64,000 bases of DNA from Pseudazoarcus sp963975885 (lineage in GTDB: Bacteria; Pseudomonadota; Gammaproteobacteria; Burkholderiales; Rhodocyclaceae), in NCBI GenBank assembly GCA_963975885.1, contig CAXBIS010000008.1, positions 1 to 64,000 on the forward strand, given 5' to 3'. The translations under genes and the position numbers were made by a program. The notes under the pieces are model-generated. The model did not search any database, was not told the DNA's origin, and worked only from the letters and a program-made list of their open reading frames with translations. Within the stretch, counting starts at the first letter, position 1, and each line of letters opens with the position of its first letter. Below are positions 15,816 through 23,144 of the stretch, in pieces.

Positions 15816-16925
15816 TCACTCGGGGTCGTTCGCGCGTACGGGCGTCTCCCACATCCCGGCCGCCTCCAGTTCGGCCACCTGACGCGCCTCCAGTGGAGCA
15901 TCGCGCAGCCTGCGCAACACCAAGCCGGATGTGGGCCGCGACGGGCCGATGTCCAGATCCAGGAATGCCCCGAGCGTCAGCCTGACTTCGTCGAAACCGA
16001 GGGTCGTGCGGGCGGAGGTTGTCCCGTTGAAGCGGCCGTTGACCTCGAAAGGAACGTAGCGGCTGCCGACGCGCTTGGTCTGGATGTTGAGCGGCCCGCG
16101 CCATCCTTGCTGTGCCAGGGCCTCGCCGAAACGCAGGCCGAGTGCACGCAGCGCCTCGTCTGCATTGGCGACGACGCGGCAGCTTCTGCCCGCCCGCATT
16201 TCCGAGCGCATGCCGAACGCGCCGAGCAACTCGCCCTGCGGGCCGATCACGACCTGAACCACGTCCTGCACGACATCCGGGGCCGTGCTGTGCAAGGGAA
16301 CGCCCTGGCTGAATTCGTCCAACCAGCGAAGCAGCGATTGCGTGCAGTCCAGATAGGGCTGCAAGACGTAGCCGGCCCGGCCGCACCACTGCTCGAGCCT
16401 GCCCAGGTCTTCGATCAGCCAGACTTCCTGCGACCCCTGGCCTTCTTCCGGTTTGATCAGCAGCGGCCAGCCGTGTGTGGCGATGAACGCGTTCGTTTGC
16501 GAATCGATGCGAAGATCGGCGGTCGCCATCGTATCCACGAACGGCAGCCCGTGGGAGCGGGCGAAGCGCGCCATCGCCAGCTTGTTGCGCAGGGTCCGGC
16601 TCACGGACGGGCCGCCCGCCAGCACGCGCCGCGCAAGCAGCGGGTCGGCCGCAGCCAGCGTCGCCAGCAACACGATGTCGTCATCCCGCCCCGGGATGAT
16701 CAGGTCCGGCTGCTCCAGCCCCACGATCTCGGCAAATCTGGCATGGAAGCGCTCGGCGTCCCGGGTCTCCGGCACCAGATGGACGCGATCGCACGCATAC
16801 AGGGAAGGGCTGCGCGCATCGCTGTTGACGCCCACCATACGTAGATCCTGCCGGCGCTCATCGAGCGCGGCGAGAATGCCTTCCCCGACCTGACTTCCCG
16901 CACTCGTGATCAGAATCTTTTTCAA
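15816..16925 (-). CDS. ATP-grasp carboxylate-amine ligase-like protein
   Basis: 369 residues from the TTG at 16925, chosen because it directly precedes the first beta strand (KKILITSAGSQVGEGI). A GTG at 16988 would add 21 residues. The N-terminal Rossmann-like pre-ATP-grasp domain covers ~1-110. The ATP-grasp fold follows, with KPEEGQGSQEVWLI (~168-182) binding ATP and FEVNGRFNGTTSART (~300-315) carrying metal-binding Glu and Asn. The style is that of carbamoyl-phosphate synthetase/PylC-like ligases, which activate a carboxylate as acyl phosphate. Substrate unknown. It ends 1 bp from the dioxygenase gene, and the pairing with two oxygenases suggests a shared small-molecule pathway. Confidence 0.82.
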   Translation of the reverse strand: MKKILITSAGSQVGEGILAALDERRQDLRMVGVNSDARSPSLYACDRVHLVPETRDAERFHARFAEIVGLEQPDLIIPGRDDDIVLLATLAAADPLLARRVLAGGPSVSRTLRNKLAMARFARSHGLPFVDTMATADLRIDSQTNAFIATHGWPLLIKPEEGQGSQEVWLIEDLGRLEQWCGRAGYVLQPYLDCTQSLLRWLDEFSQGVPLHSTAPDVVQDVVQVVIGPQGELLGAFGMRSEMRAGRSCRVVANADEALRALGLRFGEALAQQGWRGPLNIQTKRVGSRYVPFEVNGRFNGTTSARTTLGFDEVRLTLGAFLDLDIGPSRPTSGLVLRRLRDAPLEARQVAELEAAGMWETPVRANDPE

Positions 16926-17323
16926 GGAAGTCGCCCCGCCCGGTGTCAGGGAAGTTGGGTGCTGCAAGAGCAGGCGCCGCTGGAGCACTGCCGGCGAGCG
17001 CCATCAAACGGTTCATGCCGATGTCACCGATTGTAGAGCATGGCGCGATTGCCGAGCCGGCGTATCCGACCGTGCCGCGCAGGTCATGCCGGCGCCTGAA
17101 CCGGAGCAACTCGCTGGCATCGCACGCGGCGCAAACACGGAAAACTACCGCAACCGCGAGGACCGCTGCTGACTGGATTCAGAGCCTGACCCGGAACGTC
17201 GCTGCGAACAGCGAAGGCGTGGAGTTCGGTCCTATGCAATCCACTTCATTTCGTACTTGCCCTCATGGCGGGGCTTCATGAGTCTGCATAGCATCCAAGG
17301 CCCATTTCACTGAGGCCGAATCC
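16926..17323. other. Intergenic region without a recognisable gene
   Basis: 398 bp between the ATP-grasp start and the modA-like gene. Short open frames on both strands look like chance in GC-rich DNA. One spaced inverted repeat, CTATGCA (17232-17238) and TGCATAG (17285-17291), lies just before the modA-like start and may be regulatory. No RNA gene or terminator was recognised. Confidence 0.5.
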
Positions 17324-18124
17324 ATGAACCCCGCCCTGCACACCTGCGCGTTGGCCATCTGCCTGTATTCCGGCGCGGCCTCGGCACAAGCCACCCTCGA
17401 AATCAGCCTCTATGCCGCCGGCAGTCTGCGTGGCGTGCTCACCGAGGTTTCCAAGAACTTCGCCGACACGACCGGCAAGCCGGTTGCGACCACCTTCGGC
17501 CCCTCGGGCCTGCTGCGCGGGCGCATCGAGAAGGGCGAGCCGGCGCAGGTCTTCGCCTCCGCCAACATGAAGCACCCCAGGACCCTGGCCGATGCCGGCG
17601 GATGGAGCCAGCCGGAGGTGTTCACACGCAACAACCTGTGCGCGATGGCGCAGCCGGAAGTGAAGGTGGACAGCGCAAACCTGCTCGACGTCATGCTCGA
17701 CCCGGCCGTAAAGCTTGGCACCTCCACGCCCAAGGCCGACCCATCCGGCGACTATGCCTGGGCACTGTTCGAGAAGGCCGAGCAGGTACGTGCCGGTAGC
17801 TTCGCCGCGCTCGACGCCAAGGCGCTCAAGCTCACCGGCGGGCCGGATTCGGCCAAGGCGCCGGAAGGCCGCAACCCCTACGCGTGGGTGATGGACAAGG
17901 GCCGCGCCGACGTGTTCCTGACCTACTGCACCAACGCCGTCGCGGCGCAGAAGGAATTGCCCGAGCTGCAGATCATCGAGATCCCGGCCGAACTGTCGGT
18001 GGGCGCGACCTACGGGATGAGCGTGCCTGACGGCGCGCCCGACGCGGCACGCGCGCTGGCGGACTACATCCGCTCATCGGCTGCGCAGGAGGTGTTCCGG
18101 AAGTATGGGTTTGGGGCGATTTGA
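17324..18124 (+). CDS. ModA-like periplasmic substrate-binding protein
   Basis: 266 residues with a signal peptide (about 1-22, AASAQA). The mature start LEISLYAAGSLRGVLTEVSKNF is the ModA/WtpA-type fold (type 2 periplasmic binding protein), with GPSGLLRGRIEKGEPAQVFASANMKH lining the oxyanion pocket. FLTYCTNAV and the YGMSV segment are also family-like. Molybdate or tungstate is the expected ligand. No modB or modC permease or ATPase gene is adjacent, so it is an orphan binding protein that might serve a distant transporter. Two molybdenum formate dehydrogenases are encoded later in the window. Confidence 0.82.
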   Translation: MNPALHTCALAICLYSGAASAQATLEISLYAAGSLRGVLTEVSKNFADTTGKPVATTFGPSGLLRGRIEKGEPAQVFASANMKHPRTLADAGGWSQPEVFTRNNLCAMAQPEVKVDSANLLDVMLDPAVKLGTSTPKADPSGDYAWALFEKAEQVRAGSFAALDAKALKLTGGPDSAKAPEGRNPYAWVMDKGRADVFLTYCTNAVAAQKELPELQIIEIPAELSVGATYGMSVPDGAPDAARALADYIRSSAAQEVFRKYGFGAI

Positions 18125-18151
18125 GTCTTAGCCCTTTCCTGCTCGTTGGAA

Positions 18152-18188
18152 CATGGGGCGCAATGCCCTTGGGCTATTTCGCCCCATG
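18152..18188. terminator. Compound hairpin downstream of the modA-like gene
   Basis: CATGGGGCG (18152-18160) and CGCCCCATG (18180-18188) pair perfectly, and inside the loop GCCC-TT-GGGC can form a second stem. Its place 27 bp after the stop fits a terminator, though only a weak T-rich stretch is nearby. The rest of 18189-18402 shows no gene. Confidence 0.45.
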
Positions 18189-18402
18189 AGAGCGGATGCC
18201 CAAAGTAGTCTTTTCGCATAACATTCATCCGCGTGACCAAGAAGCGTTTGGCTTGCTCAGCTCAAACGCTTGTCTTGTCTCCAGCACCAAGCTTTGTGCT
18301 GATCGTCCAAGGGAGGCGCGATGAATCTTTGCCCTGCCGCAACGCCGCTGCTGGCCTCGTGCGTACCCCGCGCATCCAAACTACCGACACCAACACACAT
18401 GA

Positions 18403-18440
18403 TATGCCAGTACTTGTATAACCATGCAAGTACTGGCATA
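18403..18440. promoter_or_regulatory. Perfect 14-bp inverted repeat: operator of the HigBA-like operon
   Basis: TATGCCAGTACTTG (18403-18416) and CAAGTACTGGCATA (18427-18440) flank a 10-bp centre, TATAACCATG, that contains a -10-like TATAAC. The repeat ends 8 bp before the toxin ATG. Autorepression of toxin-antitoxin operons by the antitoxin alone or in complex commonly uses such sites. Confidence 0.7.
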
Positions 18441-18448
18441 GTCGTCGC

Positions 18449-18754
18449 ATGAAGCCGCTGCGGTTTGTCGGCTCCAGTCTGGATGACCTGCGCAGCATGT
18501 CGGCTACCGTGCGGCATGCGCTGGGTATCGAACTGATGACCGGCGAGCCACGCGACTTCAAGCCCATGGAAGCGGTGGGCGCCGGCGCGTATGAAATTCG
18601 CTACCGGGACATTCACGGCGCCTTTCGCGTGATCTACGTCGCAAGGCTCGCGGATGCGGTTTACGTACTCCACGCCTTCCAGAAGAAAACGCAGAAAACA
18701 CCCAAGTCGGACATCGACTTAGCCGCCCGGCGCTACGAGTCGATCGGAGAATGA
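18449..18754 (+). CDS. HigB/RelE-superfamily toxin (phage Gp49-like)
   Basis: 101 residues. The fold-defining segments are visible: LRSMSATVRHALGIELM near the start, then AYEIRYRDIHGAFRVIYVARLADAVYVLHAFQKKTQKTP. The ends with basic residues match Gp49-like/HigB mRNA interferases acting on ribosome-bound mRNA. It precedes its antitoxin by 3 bp, the toxin-first order of HigBA systems. A perfect inverted repeat lies directly upstream. Probably an autonomous stabilisation module in this accessory strip. Confidence 0.85.
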   Translation: MKPLRFVGSSLDDLRSMSATVRHALGIELMTGEPRDFKPMEAVGAGAYEIRYRDIHGAFRVIYVARLADAVYVLHAFQKKTQKTPKSDIDLAARRYESIGE

Positions 18755-18757
18755 ACC

Positions 18758-19051
18758 ATGCAGAACAACGACACCCGTATCACCGAGAGCAGCGGCAACG
18801 TATTTCTCGACCTCGGTTTCGACGCTGCAGAGGCGGAAGTCATGAAGCTGCGCGCCGAAGTGATGATCCGCATCGCGCAACACCTGAAAGAGCGCGGTTG
18901 GACGCAGGCCGAGGCCGCACGCCACCTCGGCATCACCCAGCCCCGCGTCTCGCGGCTCATCAAGGGCAAGGTGGAGGACTTCAGTCTCGATATGCTTCTG
19001 ACGTTGGCGGCCAGGGCGGGGCTGCATACGGAATTGCGGCTGACGGCTTGA
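18758..19051 (+). CDS. XRE-family antitoxin (HigA-like)
   Basis: 97 residues with a clear helix-turn-helix (HLKERGWTQAEAARHLGITQPRVSRLIKGK, about 43-72). The N-terminal ~30 residues (SSGNVFLDLGFDAAEAEVMKLR) are typical of antitoxins paired with Gp49-like toxins. It should neutralise the upstream toxin and repress the operon through the inverted repeat at 18403-18440. Expressed from the same transcript. Confidence 0.87.
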   Translation: MQNNDTRITESSGNVFLDLGFDAAEAEVMKLRAEVMIRIAQHLKERGWTQAEAARHLGITQPRVSRLIKGKVEDFSLDMLLTLAARAGLHTELRLTA

Positions 19052-19091
19052 TTGCTGCAAACGTCCGTTTGCGTGCCGACGCATGTTGTCC

Positions 19092-19141
19092 ATGAAGCGA
19101 TAGAGGCGCACAATCGCTTCACACTATGAAGCGATAGAGGC
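19092..19141. promoter_or_regulatory. Iterated TGAAGCGAT repeats upstream of the Fic gene
   Basis: ATGAAGCGATAGAGGC occurs twice as an exact direct repeat (19092-19107 and 19126-19141). Between them an inverted copy, ATCGCTTCA (19113-19121), pairs with TGAAGCGAT (19127-19135) across 5 nt. Three copies of the same 9-mer within 50 bp, ending 7 bp before the start codon, look like an operator array. The repeat also overlaps the ribosome-binding region. The regulator is unknown; the C-terminal winged helix of the Fic protein is one candidate. Confidence 0.6.
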
Positions 19142-19147
19142 CCGTAA

Positions 19148-20263
19148 ATGCCTCACTGGATCTGGCAGCAGGCCGACTGGCCGAAGTTTCGCTGGGACGA
19201 GCGCGCGCTCCTCACGCCGCTTGCCCAGGCACGCCTGAAGCAGGGCAAGCTGCTGGGCTTGAAGGCTCTGCTCGATGCCGGGCTGTCCGACGAGGCACGG
19301 ACGCAGATCCTGATCGAGGAATGCCTCAACACCAGCGCCATCGAGGGTGAACGCTTCGATGTCGACGCCGTCCGCTCGTCGGTCGCCCGTCATCTCGGCC
19401 TGCCCACAGCCGGCCTGCCCCGGCCGCCGCGTGCGGTGGATGGATTGATCGAAGTCCTGCTCGACGCCACGGGTGGCTTCGATCGCCCGCTGACGCCGCA
19501 ACGCCTGTACGGCTGGCAGGCGGCCCTGTTCCCCACCGGCTACTCCGGTCTGGTCGAAATCCGGACCGCGAGTCTGCGCGGTGACGCGCCCATGCGCGTG
19601 GTGTCCGGCGGCGCAGGCCGCGAGAAGGTGCATTTCGAGGCGCCGCCGCGCGAAGGTCTGGAGCGGGAACTGCAGGCCCTCATCGACTGGTTCGAGCATC
19701 CGCCAGCCGGGCTCGACGGCATGTTGTTCGCAGGGCTCGCCCACCTGTGGTTCGTCACCATCCACCCGTTCGAAGACGGCAACGGCCGTCTCGCCCGCGC
19801 CATCACCGACATGGCGCTGTCCCGCGACGAAGCCCAGCCGCTGCGCATGTTCTCGCTCTCCGCCCGCATCATGCGCAACCGCGACGCCTACTACACGGCG
19901 CTGGAACGCACGCAACGCGGCGACCTGGACGTCACCGACTGGCTACGGTGGTTCCTCACCGAAGTCGCCCTCGCCTGCGAACAGGCGGGAGTCACCGTCG
20001 CCCGCGTCGTCGCCAAGGCCCGCTTCTGGCTGCGCCACCAAGGCACGCCGCTCAACGAACGTCAGCGCAAGGTGCTCAACCGTCTGCTGGATGCAGGCGA
20101 AGGCGGCTTCGAAGGCGGCATGAACACGCGCAAATACGCCAGCCTCAACAAGACCAGCCGCGCGACCGCCTATCGGGAACTGGCCGATCTGGTCGGCAAG
20201 GGCTGCCTCATCCAGACCGGTGACGGGCGGAGCACAGGGTATGAGGTGTGTTGGGGAGGGTAG
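19148..20263 (+). CDS. Fic-family AMP-transferase with N-terminal autoinhibitory motif and C-terminal winged helix
   Basis: 371 residues. An N-terminal DUF4172-type region (HWIWQQADWPKFRWD) comes first, then the inhibitory helix NTSAIEGE (~60-67), matching the (S/T)xxxE(G/N) motif of class II Fic proteins. The catalytic HPFEDGNGRLAR follows at ~207-218, and a winged-helix domain at the end (NTRKYASLNKTSRATAYREL, ~324-345). Fic enzymes usually AMPylate a protein hydroxyl, and the internal helix keeps them off until Glu is displaced. With a DNA-binding tail and operator-like repeats upstream, it may regulate itself. Targets unknown. Confidence 0.92.
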   Translation: MPHWIWQQADWPKFRWDERALLTPLAQARLKQGKLLGLKALLDAGLSDEARTQILIEECLNTSAIEGERFDVDAVRSSVARHLGLPTAGLPRPPRAVDGLIEVLLDATGGFDRPLTPQRLYGWQAALFPTGYSGLVEIRTASLRGDAPMRVVSGGAGREKVHFEAPPREGLERELQALIDWFEHPPAGLDGMLFAGLAHLWFVTIHPFEDGNGRLARAITDMALSRDEAQPLRMFSLSARIMRNRDAYYTALERTQRGDLDVTDWLRWFLTEVALACEQAGVTVARVVAKARFWLRHQGTPLNERQRKVLNRLLDAGEGGFEGGMNTRKYASLNKTSRATAYRELADLVGKGCLIQTGDGRSTGYEVCWGG

Positions 20264-20345
20264 CAGGCGAGATCGACGCTACTGCGCCACGACGGAACGT
20301 GGGCCTGACCATGGAAATGAGCAGCTAAACGGCATATCCTTGCGC

Positions 20346-20585
20346 ATGCCACATGCAACCGTGGGTTCGGAGATGCAGTTCACTGCCACGCTGTCGAATC
20401 GATTCCAGGTCACGATCCCGAAAGCGGTGCGGGATACGTATGGATGGAAAGCCGGGCAGAAGTTCGTGTTTTCGGTCGAAGGTGATGCCGCGTTGATGAA
20501 GCCGGTTCCGACGTTCGACGAACTGGAGGGGATCGCCGAAGGGGCTTGCAGCGATGGGTGCCGCGACCGCGAAGACCGTTACTGA
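20346..20585 (+). CDS. Orphan AbrB/MazE-type swapped-hairpin DNA-binding protein
   Basis: 79 residues (an internal ATG at 20373 would give 70). The core MQFTATLSNRFQVTIPKAVRDTYGWKAGQKFVFSVEGD is the SpoVT/AbrB fold used by antitoxins. The tail ELEGIAEGACSDGCRDREDRY resembles the toxin-binding end of VapB-like antitoxins. No PIN-domain toxin follows, so it is an orphan or a solitary regulator. The start is uncertain: GGAG immediately abuts the second ATG. Confidence 0.75.
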   Translation: MPHATVGSEMQFTATLSNRFQVTIPKAVRDTYGWKAGQKFVFSVEGDAALMKPVPTFDELEGIAEGACSDGCRDREDRY

Positions 20586-20672
20586 AGCTCTAGATGCAAC
20601 AGGTGTAAATTCGAGACCTCGTATCGGACTCCGATGGCCTTCCACTGTCTAGTCACATTGGCGCATAATGCA

Positions 20673-20684
20673 GCAGTTTACTGC
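20673..20684. promoter_or_regulatory. Palindrome before the restriction-modification island
   Basis: GCAG-TTTA-CTGC lies 21 bp before the RHH gene, inside TGCAGCAGTTTACTGCAAGTTGCAGC, where GCAG/CTGC elements recur. It is a plausible binding site for the RHH protein encoded next, which would time restriction gene expression. CATAAT at 20664-20669 could serve as -10. Confidence 0.45.
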
Positions 20685-20705
20685 AAGTTGCAGCGGGAGA
20701 GCCTC

Positions 20706-20897
20706 ATGGCAGTGATTGCGGAAGAGGGCGTAGTTCGGGTGACGGCGTCGTTGTCCCGCGGCCAGGAGCAGGCACTCAAGGACCTTGCCGCAAAGCACAA
20801 GGTGAGCATGGCGTGGCTTATCCGCTACGCCGTAGACCAACTGGTTGAGCAGGGCCGCGAGGCGCAACTTCCACTCGATTTCGGCCGGCGAACCTAG
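20706..20897 (+). CDS. Ribbon-helix-helix protein, probable controller of the RM island
   Basis: 63 residues with the RHH pattern: a strand VVRVTASLSRGQ, then helix QALKDLAAKHKVS and helix MAWLIRYAVDQLVEQ. A GGGAGAG ribosome-binding site precedes the ATG. Its stop lies 1 bp before the first methyltransferase start, so the two are surely cotranscribed. RHH proteins act as dimeric DNA-binding repressors, and a small regulator at the head of a restriction-modification operon commonly delays nuclease expression. Role inferred from position. Confidence 0.8.
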   Translation: MAVIAEEGVVRVTASLSRGQEQALKDLAAKHKVSMAWLIRYAVDQLVEQGREAQLPLDFGRRT

Positions 20898-20898
20898 G

Positions 20899-22074
20899 AT
20901 GCTTCTCAGCACTGAAGCAAAATTGCTAGCGGCGAGCACCGGTAACACCTTGCCCGCTGAAGCGTCCCGGGGAGGGCGCCGCATGCCGGTGATTGACCTT
21001 TTTGCAGGTGCTGGCGGGCTGAGCATTGGCGCGACCGATGCAGGCTGCGAGGTCCGTGCGTGTGTCGAACTGGATGCTGTCGCCTGTAGGACGCTGAGGG
21101 CGAACGAGTCCTATCATGGGGCGGTCCTTGAGGCGGACGTAGCCGCGATCACAGGCCTTGATCTCCGTGAGGCAGCACGCCTGTCCCCTGGCGATCCGCT
21201 AATCGTCGTCGGCGGGGCTCCTTGTCAACCGTTCTCCAAGGCGGCGTACTGGACGGAGGATGGCGAGGAATCGCGTTACCGACGGGCTCGCGCGGCTGGC
21301 ATCGCCATGGAGCGCCCGCCAGCACCAACCGAGGCCCGGCCTGACGCGCGCCGCACCCTTGTCGAAGAGTTTTGGCGGCTCATCTTCGAAGCAAATGCGG
21401 ACGGCTTCGTCTTCGAAAACGTCCCCAGCATCAAGCATCCGCGCAACCGCCCAGTCCTAGACGGCTTCCGCCGCGCCGCTGAGGAGGCGGGGTACCACGT
21501 TACCCAAGTAACGGCGAACGCAGCCGAGCACGGCGTGGCCCAGACACGGGAGCGCGTTTTTCTGCTTGGGGCCAAGCGCGACGCGCCAGCGGCGCCGGAG
21601 CCCACCCATACGCTGAAGGACGACCTTTGGAGGAAGGCTGCAGTGACCGCGGGCGAAGCCCTTGAGGGTCTTGATTGTCCCGAGTACTTCGAACCTGAAG
21701 AGATCGTGACCGGCCGCTGGGCTGACCACCTGCGAACCGTTCCGCCGGGAGGTAATTACAAGGCTCACACGGCCTGGGCAGGCCATCCGAACCCCACGTT
21801 CGTAACTGAGACACGCTTTTGGAACTTTCTCCTTAAGCTCTCTCCCGATCGTCCCTCTTGGACAATTGCGGCCTCGCCGGGTCCTTGGACGGGGCCATTT
21901 CATTGGGCAAACCGCCGGTTGCGCACTGTCGAAATGGCCGCGCTGCAGGGGTTTCCAGAAGGGTATAACTTGGTCGGAAACCGTCGGGAGAGGGTGCGCC
22001 AATTGGGCAATGCAGTGCCGCCGCCCATGGCGCGCCGCATGGTCGAAGCGGTCCTCGCTACAGTCGATCGCTAA
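20899..22074 (+). CDS. DNA (cytosine-5) methyltransferase, first of two
   Basis: 391 residues. The m5C motifs are in order: I DLFAGAGGLSIG (~33-44), IV GGAPCQPFSK with the catalytic Cys (~107-116), VI FVFENV (~170), VIII QTRERVFLLG (~215) and X RQLGNAVPPPMA (~366-377). The target-recognition domain lies between VIII and X (~235-350). The ATG at 20899 is 1 bp after the RHH stop; an in-frame earlier codon at 20845 would overlap the RHH gene. It resembles the second methyltransferase in the recognition region (RFWNFLLKLSPDRPSWTI against RYWSFLLKLSPDLPSWTI). Confidence 0.95.
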   Translation: MLLSTEAKLLAASTGNTLPAEASRGGRRMPVIDLFAGAGGLSIGATDAGCEVRACVELDAVACRTLRANESYHGAVLEADVAAITGLDLREAARLSPGDPLIVVGGAPCQPFSKAAYWTEDGEESRYRRARAAGIAMERPPAPTEARPDARRTLVEEFWRLIFEANADGFVFENVPSIKHPRNRPVLDGFRRAAEEAGYHVTQVTANAAEHGVAQTRERVFLLGAKRDAPAAPEPTHTLKDDLWRKAAVTAGEALEGLDCPEYFEPEEIVTGRWADHLRTVPPGGNYKAHTAWAGHPNPTFVTETRFWNFLLKLSPDRPSWTIAASPGPWTGPFHWANRRLRTVEMAALQGFPEGYNLVGNRRERVRQLGNAVPPPMARRMVEAVLATVDR

Positions 22075-22094
22075 ACTAAAAATGAGGGGGCGAT

Positions 22095-23144
22095 ATGCGT
22101 AGCATCAGCTTGTTCAGTGGCTGCGGCGGGTTGGACCTCGGCTTGCATGAGGCTGGGTTTCAGACAGTTCTTGCGTCCGACCTTGAAGCGCTTTGCGAAG
22201 AGACGTGGCGGCGGAACATGCCTTCGGTGCCTTTTCTCGGCGGGCGCATCGGGGACTGGACGCGCGCCGATGTCATCGCGGCGCTAGGTGGTCGCATCGG
22301 CGAGATCGATCTTCTCGCCGGGGGGCCTCCGTGCCCGCCCTTCTCCAAGAGCCGCTTCTATCGAAAGGACAAGCCCCGTGCGCTAGACGACCCCAATGGA
22401 TGGGAGACGATAGACGGCTACCTTCGGATGCTCGATTGGGTCCGGCCGCGGGCCTTCGTTCTTGAGAATGTGAAGGGGCTTTCTTACAAGGTGCACGCTG
22501 ACGCGTTGGACACGATCATCGCGCGAGCCGAGACGCTGGGCTACAAGGTTGCCACCGCTGTGCTCAACGCTGCAGACTTCGGCGTTCCGCAGATCCGCGA
22601 GCGCTGCTTCGTCGTCGGGGCACTCGACAGCAAGATTGAGTTCCCGAGGCCGACGCACTCAAAGGATCCGAAACCTGGCCTTTTGCCCTGGGTGACCGCA
22701 GGTCAGGTGCTCAGCGACCTCGACACTGAGGAGAATGCCTCGGATGAGGGGCATTTTGCTGGCGGGCGGCACCACGATTTGCTCCGACAGGTGCCGCCGG
22801 GCGACAACTATCTTTTCTTCACCGAGAAGCGCGGGCATCCTGAGCCAAAGTTCAATTGGCGCGGACGCTATTGGTCGTTCCTCCTCAAACTGAGCCCGGA
22901 CCTGCCTTCTTGGACGATCCAGGCGCGGCGCTCGAACAACATGGGCCCGTTCCATTGGCGCAACCGGATTCTCCGCATCAGCGAGATCAAGCGACTGCAG
23001 ACTTTTCCTGATGATTTCGAGCTCGCCGGGACAACCGAGCAGCAGTGGCGCCAGATCGGTAACGCCGTGCCGCCCATGCTTGCCGCAGCGGTCGGACGCT
23101 GCGTGGCGGCGGCGATATGCGACCGTCTGCTCGACGCCGCATGA
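22095..23144 (+). CDS. DNA (cytosine-5) methyltransferase, second of two
   Basis: 349 residues. Motif I SLFSGCGGLDLG (4-15), IV GGPPCPPFSK (~76-85, catalytic Cys), VI FVLENV (~121), VIII QIRERCFVVG (~166) and X RQIGNAVPPMLA (~318). It is a paralogue of the first enzyme but clearly diverged. Two m5C enzymes in one system usually mean that each methylates one strand of an asymmetric target. Its stop overlaps the next ATG (ATGA), coupling it to the restriction gene. Confidence 0.95.
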   Translation: MRSISLFSGCGGLDLGLHEAGFQTVLASDLEALCEETWRRNMPSVPFLGGRIGDWTRADVIAALGGRIGEIDLLAGGPPCPPFSKSRFYRKDKPRALDDPNGWETIDGYLRMLDWVRPRAFVLENVKGLSYKVHADALDTIIARAETLGYKVATAVLNAADFGVPQIRERCFVVGALDSKIEFPRPTHSKDPKPGLLPWVTAGQVLSDLDTEENASDEGHFAGGRHHDLLRQVPPGDNYLFFTEKRGHPEPKFNWRGRYWSFLLKLSPDLPSWTIQARRSNNMGPFHWRNRILRISEIKRLQTFPDDFELAGTTEQQWRQIGNAVPPMLAAAVGRCVAAAICDRLLDAA

